DNA of 17,695 bases from JAQGJA01 sp965651535. GTDB taxonomy: Bacteria > Pseudomonadota > Alphaproteobacteria > Micavibrionales > SZUA-601. Location: positions 1 through 17,695 of the forward strand of contig CBFGSX010000024.1 in assembly GCA_965651535.1 (NCBI GenBank), written 5' to 3'. Shown here one piece after another: positions 1 through 7,335 of this stretch. The notes below the pieces were generated by a model. That model worked only from the letters and a program-made list of their open reading frames with translations, ran no database searches and was not told where the DNA came from. Each line of letters starts with the position of its first letter. Position 1 is the stretch's first letter. The translations under genes and the position numbers were made by a program.

Positions 1-82
1 CCGGCCCGCCCGCCCAGCCGATCAGCGCCTGACGCAGGGTCGGGTCTTTCTGGATCGGATCAATGTGAGAATAAGAGGCCAT
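1..82 (-). CDS. N-terminus of an unrecognised protein (runs off the left edge)
   Basis: Only the first 27 codons are inside the window; they begin MASYSHIDPIQKDPTLRQAL and continue in frame to the edge. The start is supported by an AGGAG Shine-Dalgarno about 10 bases upstream (minus strand). The gene lies 53 bp after the stop of the ABC1 kinase gene on the same strand, so it may be the third gene of that operon. A TATGAT at 119-124 (read on the minus strand) could be a -10 box for a separate promoter, but its -35 is poor. I do not recognise the family from so short a piece. Confidence 0.5.
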   Translation of the reverse strand, partial: MASYSHIDPIQKDPTLRQALIGWAGGP

Positions 83-135
83 GGCGGGATTCTCCTGTTC
101 CCCACCCTGCCACAGGAATCATAATTTATGGTAAA

Positions 136-1491
136 CTAGGCCGGAATTCCGGCTTTTTTCAACGCGGCTTGCTGGCGCTTGGTCAAAGCGTCGGCATCGA
201 AATCCGCCGTCAGCTCGTGGAACAGGCGGTGCCAGTTCACCTCGGCTTGTAAATGAATGAACACCGACCCCAGACCCAACGCCGCGCGATCCATAAAGAC
301 AAACTCACGCGGCACGGAGACGCCGCCCTGTTCGCGCAAGGCGGCGTGGACTTTCATGGCGGTTTCGCGGCCATAGACCGTGCCCTTGCTCTGGCCGATG
401 ACGCGCGCGCGGTCGTCCATCACCGCCTGATACAAAAACCGCGCCCAGACATTGAGTGTCGCCAGCAATTCGTTGCTGAGGTTTTTGAACCCCCAGGCCT
501 CATAGGCCTGAACGGCCAGCGCGTCGTCGTCGGTCATCAAAGCATGATAGAGATCGAGAATGCCTTTGACGAATTTCGCCGGGAAGACGCGGATGCAGCC
601 GAAATCCAGAAGATTGATGCCGCGATCCGCACGCACCGTGTAATTTCCGGGATGCGGATCGCCGTGGATGACGCCGTATTTGTAAAGCGGCACATACCAC
701 GCACGGAACAGGTTGAGCGCGATTTCGTTGCGCGTCTCGAGCGGCGCGGATTTGAAATCCAGGATCGGCTTGCCGTCGAGCCATTCGGCGGTCAGCAGGC
801 GCGGCCCGCAGAGTTCGGGCACGATTTGCGGCACATGGATATTTTTTTCGTCGGCCAGCATGGCGGCATACAACGCGCCGTGTTTGGCTTCGCGCCCGTA
901 ATCCAATTCCTCGCGCAGACGATCGGAAACTTCCGAAACGATATCCTTGGTGCGTACGGCCTTGTCGACGGATTCATATAAAGACAAGACCAGCTTGAGC
1001 TGTTTCAGATCGGCTTCGACCGCGCTTTCCATGTCGGGATATTGAATCTTGCAGGCGACGACGCGCCCCTGTTTCGTTACGGCTTTGTGCACCTGTCCCA
1101 ATGACGCGGCGGCGGTCGCCACGCGCGGAAATTCGCGGAAATGTTTTTCCCAATCCGGCCCCAGCTCGGCGCTCATGCGGCGTTTGACAAACGGCCAGCC
1201 CATGGGCGGGGCGCTGGCCTGGAGCTGTTGCAGCTCGCGCGCATATTCCGGCGGCAGCGCATCGGGAATGGTAGACAAAAGCTGCGCGATCTTCATCAGC
1301 GGCCCGCGCAGACTGCCCAAAGCGTCTTTCAACGCTTTGGCGTTTCCCTCGCGATCCGCGCCGCCGAAAATTTTTCCGGTGGCCAGCCGCGCCGCAAAGC
1401 CGCCCATCTTGCCCGAGACGCGCGCATAGCGCCCCGCGCGTTTGACGGCGGAGTTGCTTTCGGTTTTCTTTTTGGGTTTCTCGTCGGCCAT
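136..1491 (-). CDS. ABC1/UbiB/COQ8-family atypical kinase (AarF domain)
   Basis: A 451-residue protein with the ABC1 (ADCK/COQ8/UbiB) kinase-like fold. Visible motifs are KIAQ (67-70), which is the family KxGQ motif with Gly replaced by Ala; the alanine-rich loop AAASLGQ (127-133), which replaces the P-loop; the ATP lysine in VACKIQ (K148); the catalytic loop HGDPHPGN (276-283); and LDFG (295-298). Known members act as ATPases or kinases supporting ubiquinone synthesis. This one lacks an evident C-terminal transmembrane helix and is shorter than classical UbiB, so I assign the family but not ubiB itself. It starts 34 bp after the M23 peptidase stop on the same strand and has only a weak ribosome site, so co-transcription from the promoter at 3401-3429 is likely. 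Confidence 0.9.
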   Translation of the reverse strand: MADEKPKKKTESNSAVKRAGRYARVSGKMGGFAARLATGKIFGGADREGNAKALKDALGSLRGPLMKIAQLLSTIPDALPPEYARELQQLQASAPPMGWPFVKRRMSAELGPDWEKHFREFPRVATAAASLGQVHKAVTKQGRVVACKIQYPDMESAVEADLKQLKLVLSLYESVDKAVRTKDIVSEVSDRLREELDYGREAKHGALYAAMLADEKNIHVPQIVPELCGPRLLTAEWLDGKPILDFKSAPLETRNEIALNLFRAWYVPLYKYGVIHGDPHPGNYTVRADRGINLLDFGCIRVFPAKFVKGILDLYHALMTDDDALAVQAYEAWGFKNLSNELLATLNVWARFLYQAVMDDRARVIGQSKGTVYGRETAMKVHAALREQGGVSVPREFVFMDRAALGLGSVFIHLQAEVNWHRLFHELTADFDADALTKRQQAALKKAGIPA

Positions 1492-1525
1492 GCGCCTAAA
1501 CTAGCACGAAAGGCCGCCGCTTCAA

Positions 1526-3331
1526 TCAGACAGGTTCGGGAATACCGTGAGCCTGACGGACTTTTTGGGCGAACGGGATTTTCGACTGTTCGAGAATACG
1601 GGCCAGCGTCTCGTTGTCGAGCAAATCGTCCTTGGGATCGTGTTTTTTCACGATAAAGCCGGGGCCTTCGACCATCGCCGTGTTCTCGACGAATTCGCGG
1701 TAGAGTTTCTTGGCGATATAGGAACGCTTGCCGAAGCCTTTTGCCGTGCCGTCTTCCTGCGCGCGCTGGGCGCGGCGGATATAGCGATAGGCGTTCTTGC
1801 CGTAGACATCCTCGAATTTCGCCAGCAGCGTATCGTCCAGCGCATGGCTTCGCCCCTCGATGACGATGGACGTGCCGTCCAGACGCTTGTGCTGGCGCTC
1901 GGTGATATGCGTCAGGTTCTCGCGGAAAGCCGCCGTGACCGAAGGCTGTTCTACAGCCTCTTCCTGTCCCGGCGTGTCGGAGACATAGGGACCAAACAGA
2001 CCGGACGCCGTAACAAATTTCACCGCAGGGGTCGGAAAATCGATTGCAGGCGTTTCCGTCGCGTCACGCGGCTCCGGTGCGTCACCATCGCCGTCACCGC
2101 CCGCAAGCGGCTCGGGATTCTTCGCGACATCGCCGGGTTTTTTCTGGCGCGTGTCGTGAAGAACAGCCTCGTAATCCGGCGTGTTTTTGTCCTCTTGAGG
2201 AGGCGGAGGTGTTCCCGTCTCGAACAGATCATGGATCGCCGCACGTGGATCGTTTGCGCGATTTAGATGCTTGTCGATATTCTCAAAAAACGGGTTGGCC
2301 GACGGCGCTTTTTCCTGGGGCGGCGGCAATGTTTCGAGAAGTTCGGTCATCCCATCCTCGATCATGTTCTCGAATCGCTTAAGATCACGACGCTGCCCGC
2401 GATTGCTTTTCTTTTTATAACGCTGGCCCGTCAATGTATTCTCGTCGACCGCTTTTGCAATTTCGTCGAAACGCTCTCCCGTCGGATCGGCAAAAAGCGC
2501 GCGCCGGAGATCCGGATCAAAAACTCTCTTCTTCTTGTCCAATTCGACAATACGGCCACCGGCTCGCACAACATCGGAAGCATTGTATTGCCGATTGAGC
2601 CACGTCGAATTTTTTGCGAATTCAATATGGGCGTGCGGTCCCGTCGATGAACGCCCGCCATAATAGCCCATCGGCGCGACCACGGCGATCTCCTCGCCGA
2701 CCTTGACGGAATCGCCGGGCTGCAAGCCCTGTCGCGGCTTGACATGCACATAGCGCACCTCGAGCTCGCGTCCGGTCTTCGGATCACGCGTGGAAATCTC
2801 GATGGTTCCGCCGCCACCGCCCGAAACGTAGTGACGGTCCACGATTCCGTCGACCACCGACACAAGAGGGGTGCCCGCCACGGCTTTCAGGTCGACGCCT
2901 TTATGGTCGGTGGAGCCGACGCCGTTAGTGGCCGAAGCCGGGCGATAGCCGAACTCGCTGTTGATGGTAACTTCGTCCCATCCCAAACCTTTGATAGGCG
3001 AAATATTTTGGTTGTTCAGGCGAAAATCGAACAGCGTATCGGCTTTCAAATTCTGGAGGGCTTGCACATAGGCAATATGGCGCAGATTCAGGTAATGTTT
3101 CGGATGGTCCTTCCGAACATCCTCCAACGCCTTGCGCGGCTTGGAATCATTCAGGCCCAGCTTTTCGGCTTTTTCACGGGTCGGGCCGATATCATCATCC
3201 TGCAACGCCCCGAAACCCGCAAGCGTCGTAAAACTCATCAGCCCTGCCAAAAACCCGCGACGAAACGCGGCCCCCGCCAGAGCGAGACCCTTTTGACCGA
3301 TATGCTGAAACGGGCGGGTGAAGTGGATCAT
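1526..3331 (-). CDS. M23-family metallopeptidase (LytM-like murein endopeptidase) with long C-terminal extension
   Basis: A 601-residue protein. Residues 24-44 form a hydrophobic stretch after a basic N-terminus, consistent with a signal peptide or membrane anchor. The peptidase domain (about 120-240) has every M23 signature: HKGVD (H143 and D147, zinc ligands), the central histidine in YVHVK (H196) and GPHAHIEF (H233 catalytic, H235 zinc ligand). All ligands are intact, so it is probably an active peptidoglycan endopeptidase rather than a degenerate EnvC/NlpD-type activator. A Pro/Asp/Glu-rich linker (about 330-440) leads to a C-terminal segment (about 460-601) rich in charge that I do not recognise. 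The start is supported by AGGAAA six bases upstream and by a strong promoter; M32 is an alternative start but lacks that support. The gene is first in an operon with the ABC1 kinase. Confidence 0.9.
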   Translation of the reverse strand: MIHFTRPFQHIGQKGLALAGAAFRRGFLAGLMSFTTLAGFGALQDDDIGPTREKAEKLGLNDSKPRKALEDVRKDHPKHYLNLRHIAYVQALQNLKADTLFDFRLNNQNISPIKGLGWDEVTINSEFGYRPASATNGVGSTDHKGVDLKAVAGTPLVSVVDGIVDRHYVSGGGGGTIEISTRDPKTGRELEVRYVHVKPRQGLQPGDSVKVGEEIAVVAPMGYYGGRSSTGPHAHIEFAKNSTWLNRQYNASDVVRAGGRIVELDKKKRVFDPDLRRALFADPTGERFDEIAKAVDENTLTGQRYKKKSNRGQRRDLKRFENMIEDGMTELLETLPPPQEKAPSANPFFENIDKHLNRANDPRAAIHDLFETGTPPPPQEDKNTPDYEAVLHDTRQKKPGDVAKNPEPLAGGDGDGDAPEPRDATETPAIDFPTPAVKFVTASGLFGPYVSDTPGQEEAVEQPSVTAAFRENLTHITERQHKRLDGTSIVIEGRSHALDDTLLAKFEDVYGKNAYRYIRRAQRAQEDGTAKGFGKRSYIAKKLYREFVENTAMVEGPGFIVKKHDPKDDLLDNETLARILEQSKIPFAQKVRQAHGIPEPV

Positions 3332-3400
3332 CCGGTTTCCTGAAAAACAATCATCTCTTCGTTAAAGGCAAAGCGCGCCGCGATTCGCCCTTGCCCCGAT

Positions 3401-3429
3401 AAGTTAACGTAACTAGGCCAAAAAGTCAA
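3401..3429 (-). promoter_or_regulatory. Sigma70-type promoter of the M23 peptidase operon
   Basis: Read on the minus strand, TTGACT (3424-3429) and TAACTT (3401-3406) are separated by exactly 17 bases, about 70 bp before the start codon at 3331. This is a close match to the housekeeping consensus and the best promoter on that side of the intergenic region. Confidence 0.65.
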
Positions 3430-3555
3430 GGAAATCTTAAGTAATTTTCCCCTGCGACGCACGGGTCTCAATCATGCTTTTTTGCCTCGATTTGGACACA
3501 GCGCAAAAATTTTCTTGCATTATTGAGCAATTTTATGATACCCCGTCGACTTATG

Positions 3556-3670
3556 AACAAGCCCGCCCTCACCGCCGCGGCAAGACCCGCGATGAATTCA
3601 CGACGACCGCGCTAGGGTCGGCCTGTCGGCTGACCCGCGGTCGGAGGCTTGTTGGGCTGCGTTTGTAGCC
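3556..3670 (+). ncRNA. Candidate structured small RNA or leader RNA
   Basis: Several complementary blocks nest. AACAAGCC (3556-3563) pairs with GGCTTGTT (3646-3653). CCGCGG (3575-3580) can pair with CCGCGG (3635-3640). GGTCGGCC (3616-3623) and GGCTGACC (3628-3635) form an 8-bp hairpin with one G-U pair and a TGTC loop, sharing one base with the previous pairing. GGCTGC (3655-3660) pairs with GTAGCC (3665-3670) around GTTT. The outer arm begins about 17 bases after a TATGAT box. No match to SRP RNA, RNase P RNA, tmRNA or a tRNA is visible. In GC-rich DNA some of this can arise by chance, and no T-rich terminator follows. Confidence 0.25.
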
Positions 3671-3674
3671 ACCT

Positions 3675-3721
3675 CCTGACAAAAAAAACCAAAATTTTTG
3701 TCCCATTTTGCTCCTGTCAGG
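3675..3721 (+). promoter_or_regulatory. Leader stem before the ribosome site of the 3730 gene
   Basis: CCTGACA (3675-3681) and TGTCAGG (3715-3721) are perfect 7-bp arms enclosing an A/T-rich loop that itself contains a CAAAA/TTTTG pairing. The right arm ends where the GGAAGG Shine-Dalgarno (3721-3726) begins, so the fold could modulate ribosome access. A regulatory role is inference; no T-tract follows, so it is not a terminator. Confidence 0.3.
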
Positions 3722-3729
3722 GAAGGCGC

Positions 3730-4518
3730 ATGCACCAGACGGCTTTATTAAATTATACCCAGAAGATGCCCGGTTTTTCTTTTGGGCTGGCAGATGCCGA
3801 ACGCCACGTCTTCAAGACGGGGAGCTATCCGAACGGGCAGGGCTATACCATTGTCCAGCTGATCGAGGGCGACCAATATGCCGCCGAGGCTCTATCCAAG
3901 GCCATCGCCGCCGAATATCCCAACAGCCTGAAAGACCGCACCCACGAGGATTACGCGCGGCTGATCAATTACAACAACCGCTTCAATGGCAAGGGCGGGA
4001 TGCTGCTGGGTGTCGTGCAGCAGCCGGACAATCTTCTGGTTGCGTTTGCAGGGATCGAGATGATGAACGACGAATCCGATCCCGGTTCGGGCCCCGAAGT
4101 TTTCTATAAGGGCCAGAAAAACAATGCGATCCAGATGCACTTCAAGACCAACGGCGTCCTCAAGGCATGGAGCCGTCACGGGCATGGCGACGAACTTTAT
4201 GAAGCGCGCATGGGCATCGTGTCCCAGCTCGACCGCGATTTCGTCGTGATGAAGACCAACAATCCGAAACTGATCGACAAGAATGTCGCGCGCGGTTGGA
4301 TCAATATCAGTCAGGATCACGGGGCTTTTCCGGAGCTTAGCCTGGTCTATACCCGCACGCCCACACCCGACGACAAGAAAATCGACGTGCTGGTGATGCC
4401 AATCCAGAAAGCGCAGGAATGGTTCGCCGAAAACAGCACTGGCATGACCTTGCCGAAATTGTCTATTATCGGTCATGCGTCGTCTGCTGCGCCCGTTTCC
4501 CGATACGGTCTCCACTAA
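3730..4518 (+). CDS. Unrecognised conserved-looking protein, 262 aa
   Basis: I do not recognise the family. The start ATG at 3730 has GGAAGG four bases upstream and is preferred over an in-frame start at 3649, which would add 27 residues of poor composition. No signal peptide or membrane segment is visible, so it is probably cytosolic. The central part alternates hydrophobic strands and charged helices (for example GGMLLGVVQQPDNLLVAFAG around 86-105), which faintly recalls a GNAT-type acyltransferase core, but no acetyl-CoA loop is evident, so I assign no function. Its last 44 bases overlap the ComF-like gene in another frame, which suggests translational coupling. Confidence 0.75.
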   Translation: MHQTALLNYTQKMPGFSFGLADAERHVFKTGSYPNGQGYTIVQLIEGDQYAAEALSKAIAAEYPNSLKDRTHEDYARLINYNNRFNGKGGMLLGVVQQPDNLLVAFAGIEMMNDESDPGSGPEVFYKGQKNNAIQMHFKTNGVLKAWSRHGHGDELYEARMGIVSQLDRDFVVMKTNNPKLIDKNVARGWINISQDHGAFPELSLVYTRTPTPDDKKIDVLVMPIQKAQEWFAENSTGMTLPKLSIIGHASSAAPVSRYGLH

Positions 4519-5227
4519 ACCCCTGTTGAACTGGCTGTTGCCGCCGCGCTGCCCGGTCACCGGACAGCTCGTCACGGAAAACGGCACGGTCGATCCCGCG
4601 TTTTGGAAACAGCTGGCCTTTATCCAGAAACCTTTTTGCGCCTGTTGCGGCGACCCGTTCCCGGTCGAAACCGGCGGCGATCTGCTGTGCACGCCGTGCA
4701 TGACCGAGCGGCCCGAATTTTCGCTGGCGCGCGCCGCCTTGCGCTATGACGACGTTTCCGCGCCGATGATTCTGAAATTGAAATACGCGGATGCGACGAT
4801 CCTGGCGCCGATTTTCGCCGTCTGGTTGCACAGCGCGGGAGCCGACATCCTGCGCGGCGCGGATTATCTGATCCCCGTGCCGCTGCACCGCACGCGGCTT
4901 TTGCGCCGCCGTTACAATCAGGCGGCCTTGATCGCCGACGCGCTGGCCAAGCGTTCCGCCGTGCCGCATCTGCCGGATATCCTGACGCGGGCACGCGCCA
5001 CCGAGACCCAAGGCACGAAAACGCGCGACGAGCGCCGCCGCAACGTCAAGGGCGCGTTCAAAGTCCCAGAGAAAAAGAAAAAATGGATCAAGGGCGCAAC
5101 CCTTGTGCTGGTCGACGACGTGTTCACCAGCGGCGCGACAGTCTCCGCCTGCGCGCAAGCCCTTTTGAAAGCGGGCGCCAAAGAAGTGCGTGTGCTGTGC
5201 GTCGCCCGCGTGACCCGCGCGATCTAG
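4475..5227 (+). CDS. ComF-family phosphoribosyltransferase-like protein
   Basis: A 250-residue protein with the two-part ComF layout. The N-terminal part carries paired cysteines (C26, then CACC at C55/C58 and CTPC at C72/C75) suited to a zinc-binding site. The C-terminal part is a type I phosphoribosyltransferase domain with the PRPP-binding loop VDDVFTSGAT (213-222), preceded by IPVPLHRTRLLRRRYNQA. ComF homologues are linked to DNA uptake and single-strand handling in competent bacteria, but many non-competent bacteria carry them and the substrate is not settled. The start ATG lies inside the preceding gene with no strong ribosome site, so translation is probably coupled. Its stop codon overlaps the stop of the convergent M16 gene. 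Confidence 0.88.
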   Translation: MRRLLRPFPDTVSTKPLLNWLLPPRCPVTGQLVTENGTVDPAFWKQLAFIQKPFCACCGDPFPVETGGDLLCTPCMTERPEFSLARAALRYDDVSAPMILKLKYADATILAPIFAVWLHSAGADILRGADYLIPVPLHRTRLLRRRYNQAALIADALAKRSAVPHLPDILTRARATETQGTKTRDERRRNVKGAFKVPEKKKKWIKGATLVLVDDVFTSGATVSACAQALLKAGAKEVRVLCVARVTRAI

Positions 5228-6489
5228 GCCGCCAGGCGCTGGGCGATTTTCTCAAAAGATTCAACTTTGGCCGAGGGGCCGACCGTCGCAAAGGTCGGCT
5301 TGCCTGCAAAAATACGGCGCGCGATGGCGTCCAGCGCATGGTCGTCCACTGCGTCGATTTTCGCCAGCGTTTCTTCCAAAGGAATCACGCGGCCGTATTT
5401 GATGATGTTCTGCGCCAGTTTCTCGGCGCGGCGGAAGGTCGATTCCAGCGCCATGACGTTCTGTGCACGGAATTGCGCCTTGGCGCGGGTAATCTCCTCG
5501 GTGGTAAAGCTTCCTGCCGCCAGAATAAGGCTGTCGCACAAAACCGGCATCAATTCCGCGACCAGATCCGGCCCCGTTCCGCAATGCACGCCGAACAACC
5601 CGCTATCGGCATAGGCGTCGACGAAGCTGCCGATGGAATAGACCAGGCCGCGCTTCTCGCGGATTTCCTGAAACAGGCGGGACGACATGCCGTCGCCCAA
5701 AATCACCGCCAGCACCGAAGCCGTATAAAAATCGTCGTGGTAATAATCCGCGCCCTCGAAAGCCAGCACCAGATTGGTTTGCTCCAGATCTTTTTCCTGA
5801 CGGTGGTCGCCGCCCGCATAGACGGCTTTTTCTACGTCTTCGATGGGCTTTTGTTTCAAATCGCCGAAGATTTTCTGCGCCTGATCGACAAGGCGGTCAT
5901 GCTCGACCGCGCCCGCCGCCGTCAGCACCATGGCGTTGGGCGCATAATGGTTGTGCAGGAAATCCGTCAATGTTGCGCGCGGCATCGACGCGATTCCCTC
6001 GCGCGTGCCCAAAATCGACCAGCCCAGCGGGTGATCGCCATAGGCCGTGCGCTGCGCGTTCATGCCGACCAGCGAAGACGGGTCGTCGTCATACATGCCG
6101 ATTTCCTGCAGGATGACGCCGCGCTCTTTTTCCATTTCCACTGCGGGAAAAGTGGCGTTGAGCAGAATGTCGCTGACGATGTCGACGCCCAAAGCCATAT
6201 CCTCTTGCATCACGCGCGCGTAATAGGCGGTGACCTCGTTGCTGGTATAGGCGTTGAGATAACCGCCGACATTTTCAATCTGGCGCGCAATGTCCAACGC
6301 GCTGCGCTTTTTCGTGCCCTTGAACACCATATGTTCAAGGAAATGCGCGACGCCGTTGCTTTCCCTGGTCTCGTAGCGTGACCCGGCCTTATTCCACAGG
6401 CCGACCGTGACCGTCTTGACGTCAACGATCGTGTCGGTGGCGACGGTCAGGCCGTTGGCGAGGGTGGTGATCTTGATATTGTCGGGCAT
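5224..6489 (-). CDS. M16-family zinc peptidase (processing-peptidase/PqqL-like)
   Basis: A 421-residue single-unit M16 peptidase, the size of alphaproteobacterial and mitochondrial processing-peptidase beta-type subunits. The inverted zinc motif HFLEH is at 49-53 (H49, E52, H53). The third ligand fits E129 in GVILQEI, 76 residues after H53, the expected spacing, so the active site looks complete. The glycine-rich stretch before the second half (GDGMSSRLFQEIREKRGLVY, about 266-285) is the other classic block. The start codon is one base after the stop of the RNase E/G-like gene on the same strand, with no clear ribosome site, so it is translationally coupled to that gene. It belongs to the infA-maf-RNase transcription unit. 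Confidence 0.93.
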   Translation of the reverse strand: MPDNIKITTLANGLTVATDTIVDVKTVTVGLWNKAGSRYETRESNGVAHFLEHMVFKGTKKRSALDIARQIENVGGYLNAYTSNEVTAYYARVMQEDMALGVDIVSDILLNATFPAVEMEKERGVILQEIGMYDDDPSSLVGMNAQRTAYGDHPLGWSILGTREGIASMPRATLTDFLHNHYAPNAMVLTAAGAVEHDRLVDQAQKIFGDLKQKPIEDVEKAVYAGGDHRQEKDLEQTNLVLAFEGADYYHDDFYTASVLAVILGDGMSSRLFQEIREKRGLVYSIGSFVDAYADSGLFGVHCGTGPDLVAELMPVLCDSLILAAGSFTTEEITRAKAQFRAQNVMALESTFRRAEKLAQNIIKYGRVIPLEETLAKIDAVDDHALDAIARRIFAGKPTFATVGPSAKVESFEKIAQRLAA

Positions 6490-6490
6490 A

Positions 6491-7243
6491 TTATTTTACC
6501 AGTGAAAAGACGGTCTTTAAGGATAACCCGCGCTTGGCCCGCGTCAACTCGAAAAGCCCGAGGCGCGTAAAGCCGTAAAGGTCAATCTGCCGGGGATCGG
6601 CGGCGGATAATTCCGTCAGAAACGCATGAAACGCCGTTTTTTCCTCGGATTTCCGCAAGCGCAGGAAGTCGATTAAAATCTGGCCCTGAAGATTGCGTAA
6701 CTTCATCTGGCGGAAAATTTCTGTGGCGGCAATGCGGTTAGCCGCAAGCGGAGACAGATCGGGCGAAGCGGCGTTGACGTCGATCACGGTCGCAGCCTCG
6801 GCCTCGTCGATGACGATCTCGACGCCCTGTCCGCACGCGACGCGGCGCTCGAGCAGTTGGACGATTTGCGCGTCAAAAGATTCGAGATTTTTGTCCGAGG
6901 GCGCGGCTTGTGAATATTCTTGTGTAACCCCGCGCAACGTCGCGGGGTTACGTTCAACCAAAGTCGCGCGCGCGTGTTTTTCCGGTGTCGCCGGGCGCTC
7001 GATCGTCACGGTGACGCTTTCGCCGTCTTTCCATTTCGTTTTCGATGGGAAAAGAATTTCGTCCTTGCCGTACCTTAGGAAATAGGCCTTTTGCGCCGGA
7101 GCATAGCGCAGAACCGTCGCGGTCACGACATCGCCCGTCCATAGACGCGCATCGTCGGGACGCGCCTCAAGTGCGATTAACTTGCCGTCATCGAGAATCG
7201 CCGCAAGGGCAATGCCGTCCATGATGTCTGTCCGGAGTTCCAT
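6491..7243 (-). CDS. Short RNase E/G-family protein
   Basis: A 250-residue protein resembling a minimal RNase E/G catalytic core. An S1-like segment lies at about 33-85. The catalytic part has IDVNAAS (D155) and QILIDFLRL (D192), which correspond to the two metal-binding aspartates of RNase E (VDVN and IVIDF). The block LYGFTRLGLFELTRAKRG (222-239) closes the core, and the protein stops soon after. The Zn-link cysteines and the small domain of RNase E/G are absent. The order infA-maf-this gene is that of the alphaproteobacterial infA cluster, which supports the assignment. I chose ATG 7243, which has GGAG just upstream; a GTG at 7252 would add three residues. Whether this reduced form still cuts RNA cannot be judged from sequence. 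Confidence 0.82.
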   Translation of the reverse strand: MELRTDIMDGIALAAILDDGKLIALEARPDDARLWTGDVVTATVLRYAPAQKAYFLRYGKDEILFPSKTKWKDGESVTVTIERPATPEKHARATLVERNPATLRGVTQEYSQAAPSDKNLESFDAQIVQLLERRVACGQGVEIVIDEAEAATVIDVNAASPDLSPLAANRIAATEIFRQMKLRNLQGQILIDFLRLRKSEEKTAFHAFLTELSAADPRQIDLYGFTRLGLFELTRAKRGLSLKTVFSLVK

Positions 7244-7257
7244 GGTCTCCACTATAA

Positions 7258-7335
7258 CCGTAACCCTTGCGCAAGCGAGGGTCTATTTACGTTTTCTTGC
7301 CTTCCTATGGATGCCCGCTTTCGCAGGCATTACGG
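7258..7335. repeat. Palindromic intergenic repeat, two GNRA hairpins, CCGTAA/TTACGG ends
   Basis: A 78-bp element ending in CCGTAA (7258-7263) and TTACGG (7330-7335). Each half is a hairpin with an 8-bp stem and a 4-base loop: ACCCTTGC/GCGAGGGT around GCAA (7263-7282), and ATGCCCGC/GCAGGCAT around TTTC (7311-7330; GAAA on the other strand). It fills the gap between the RNase-like gene and maf, and its right end contains the maf stop codon (TAA, complement of 7330-7332). Its architecture matches the element inside the polymerase gene at 12646-12725. Confidence 0.8.

Larger units (their letters stand above)
3332..3729. other. 398-bp non-coding, foldable intergenic region
   Basis: The region separates the divergent M23 operon (minus) and the unknown gene at 3730 (plus). 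It holds the M23 promoter, a TATGAT (3534-3539, plus) usable as a -10 box although the -35 seventeen bases upstream (TTTCTT) is weak, a foldable block at 3556-3670, and an AT-rich hairpin just before the ribosome site of the 3730 gene. An open frame at 3474-3668 has no ribosome site and no protein-like composition, so I do not call it. Confidence 0.6.

Noticed and set aside
140..159. GCCGG/CCGGC hairpin followed by six T on the plus strand, like a factor-independent terminator
   Set aside because: It lies inside the 3' end of the minus-strand ABC1 kinase gene, and the T-run is on the wrong strand for that gene. No plus-strand gene precedes it in the window.
3474..3668. 64-codon open frame on the plus strand
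   Set aside because: No ribosome site, unlikely composition, and it overlaps the pairing blocks of the candidate RNA.
5083..6381. Long plus-strand open frame (432 codons)
   Set aside because: Antisense to the M16 peptidase, whose zinc motif and spacing are intact. Its Arg/His/Gln-rich composition is typical of an antisense shadow in GC-rich DNA.
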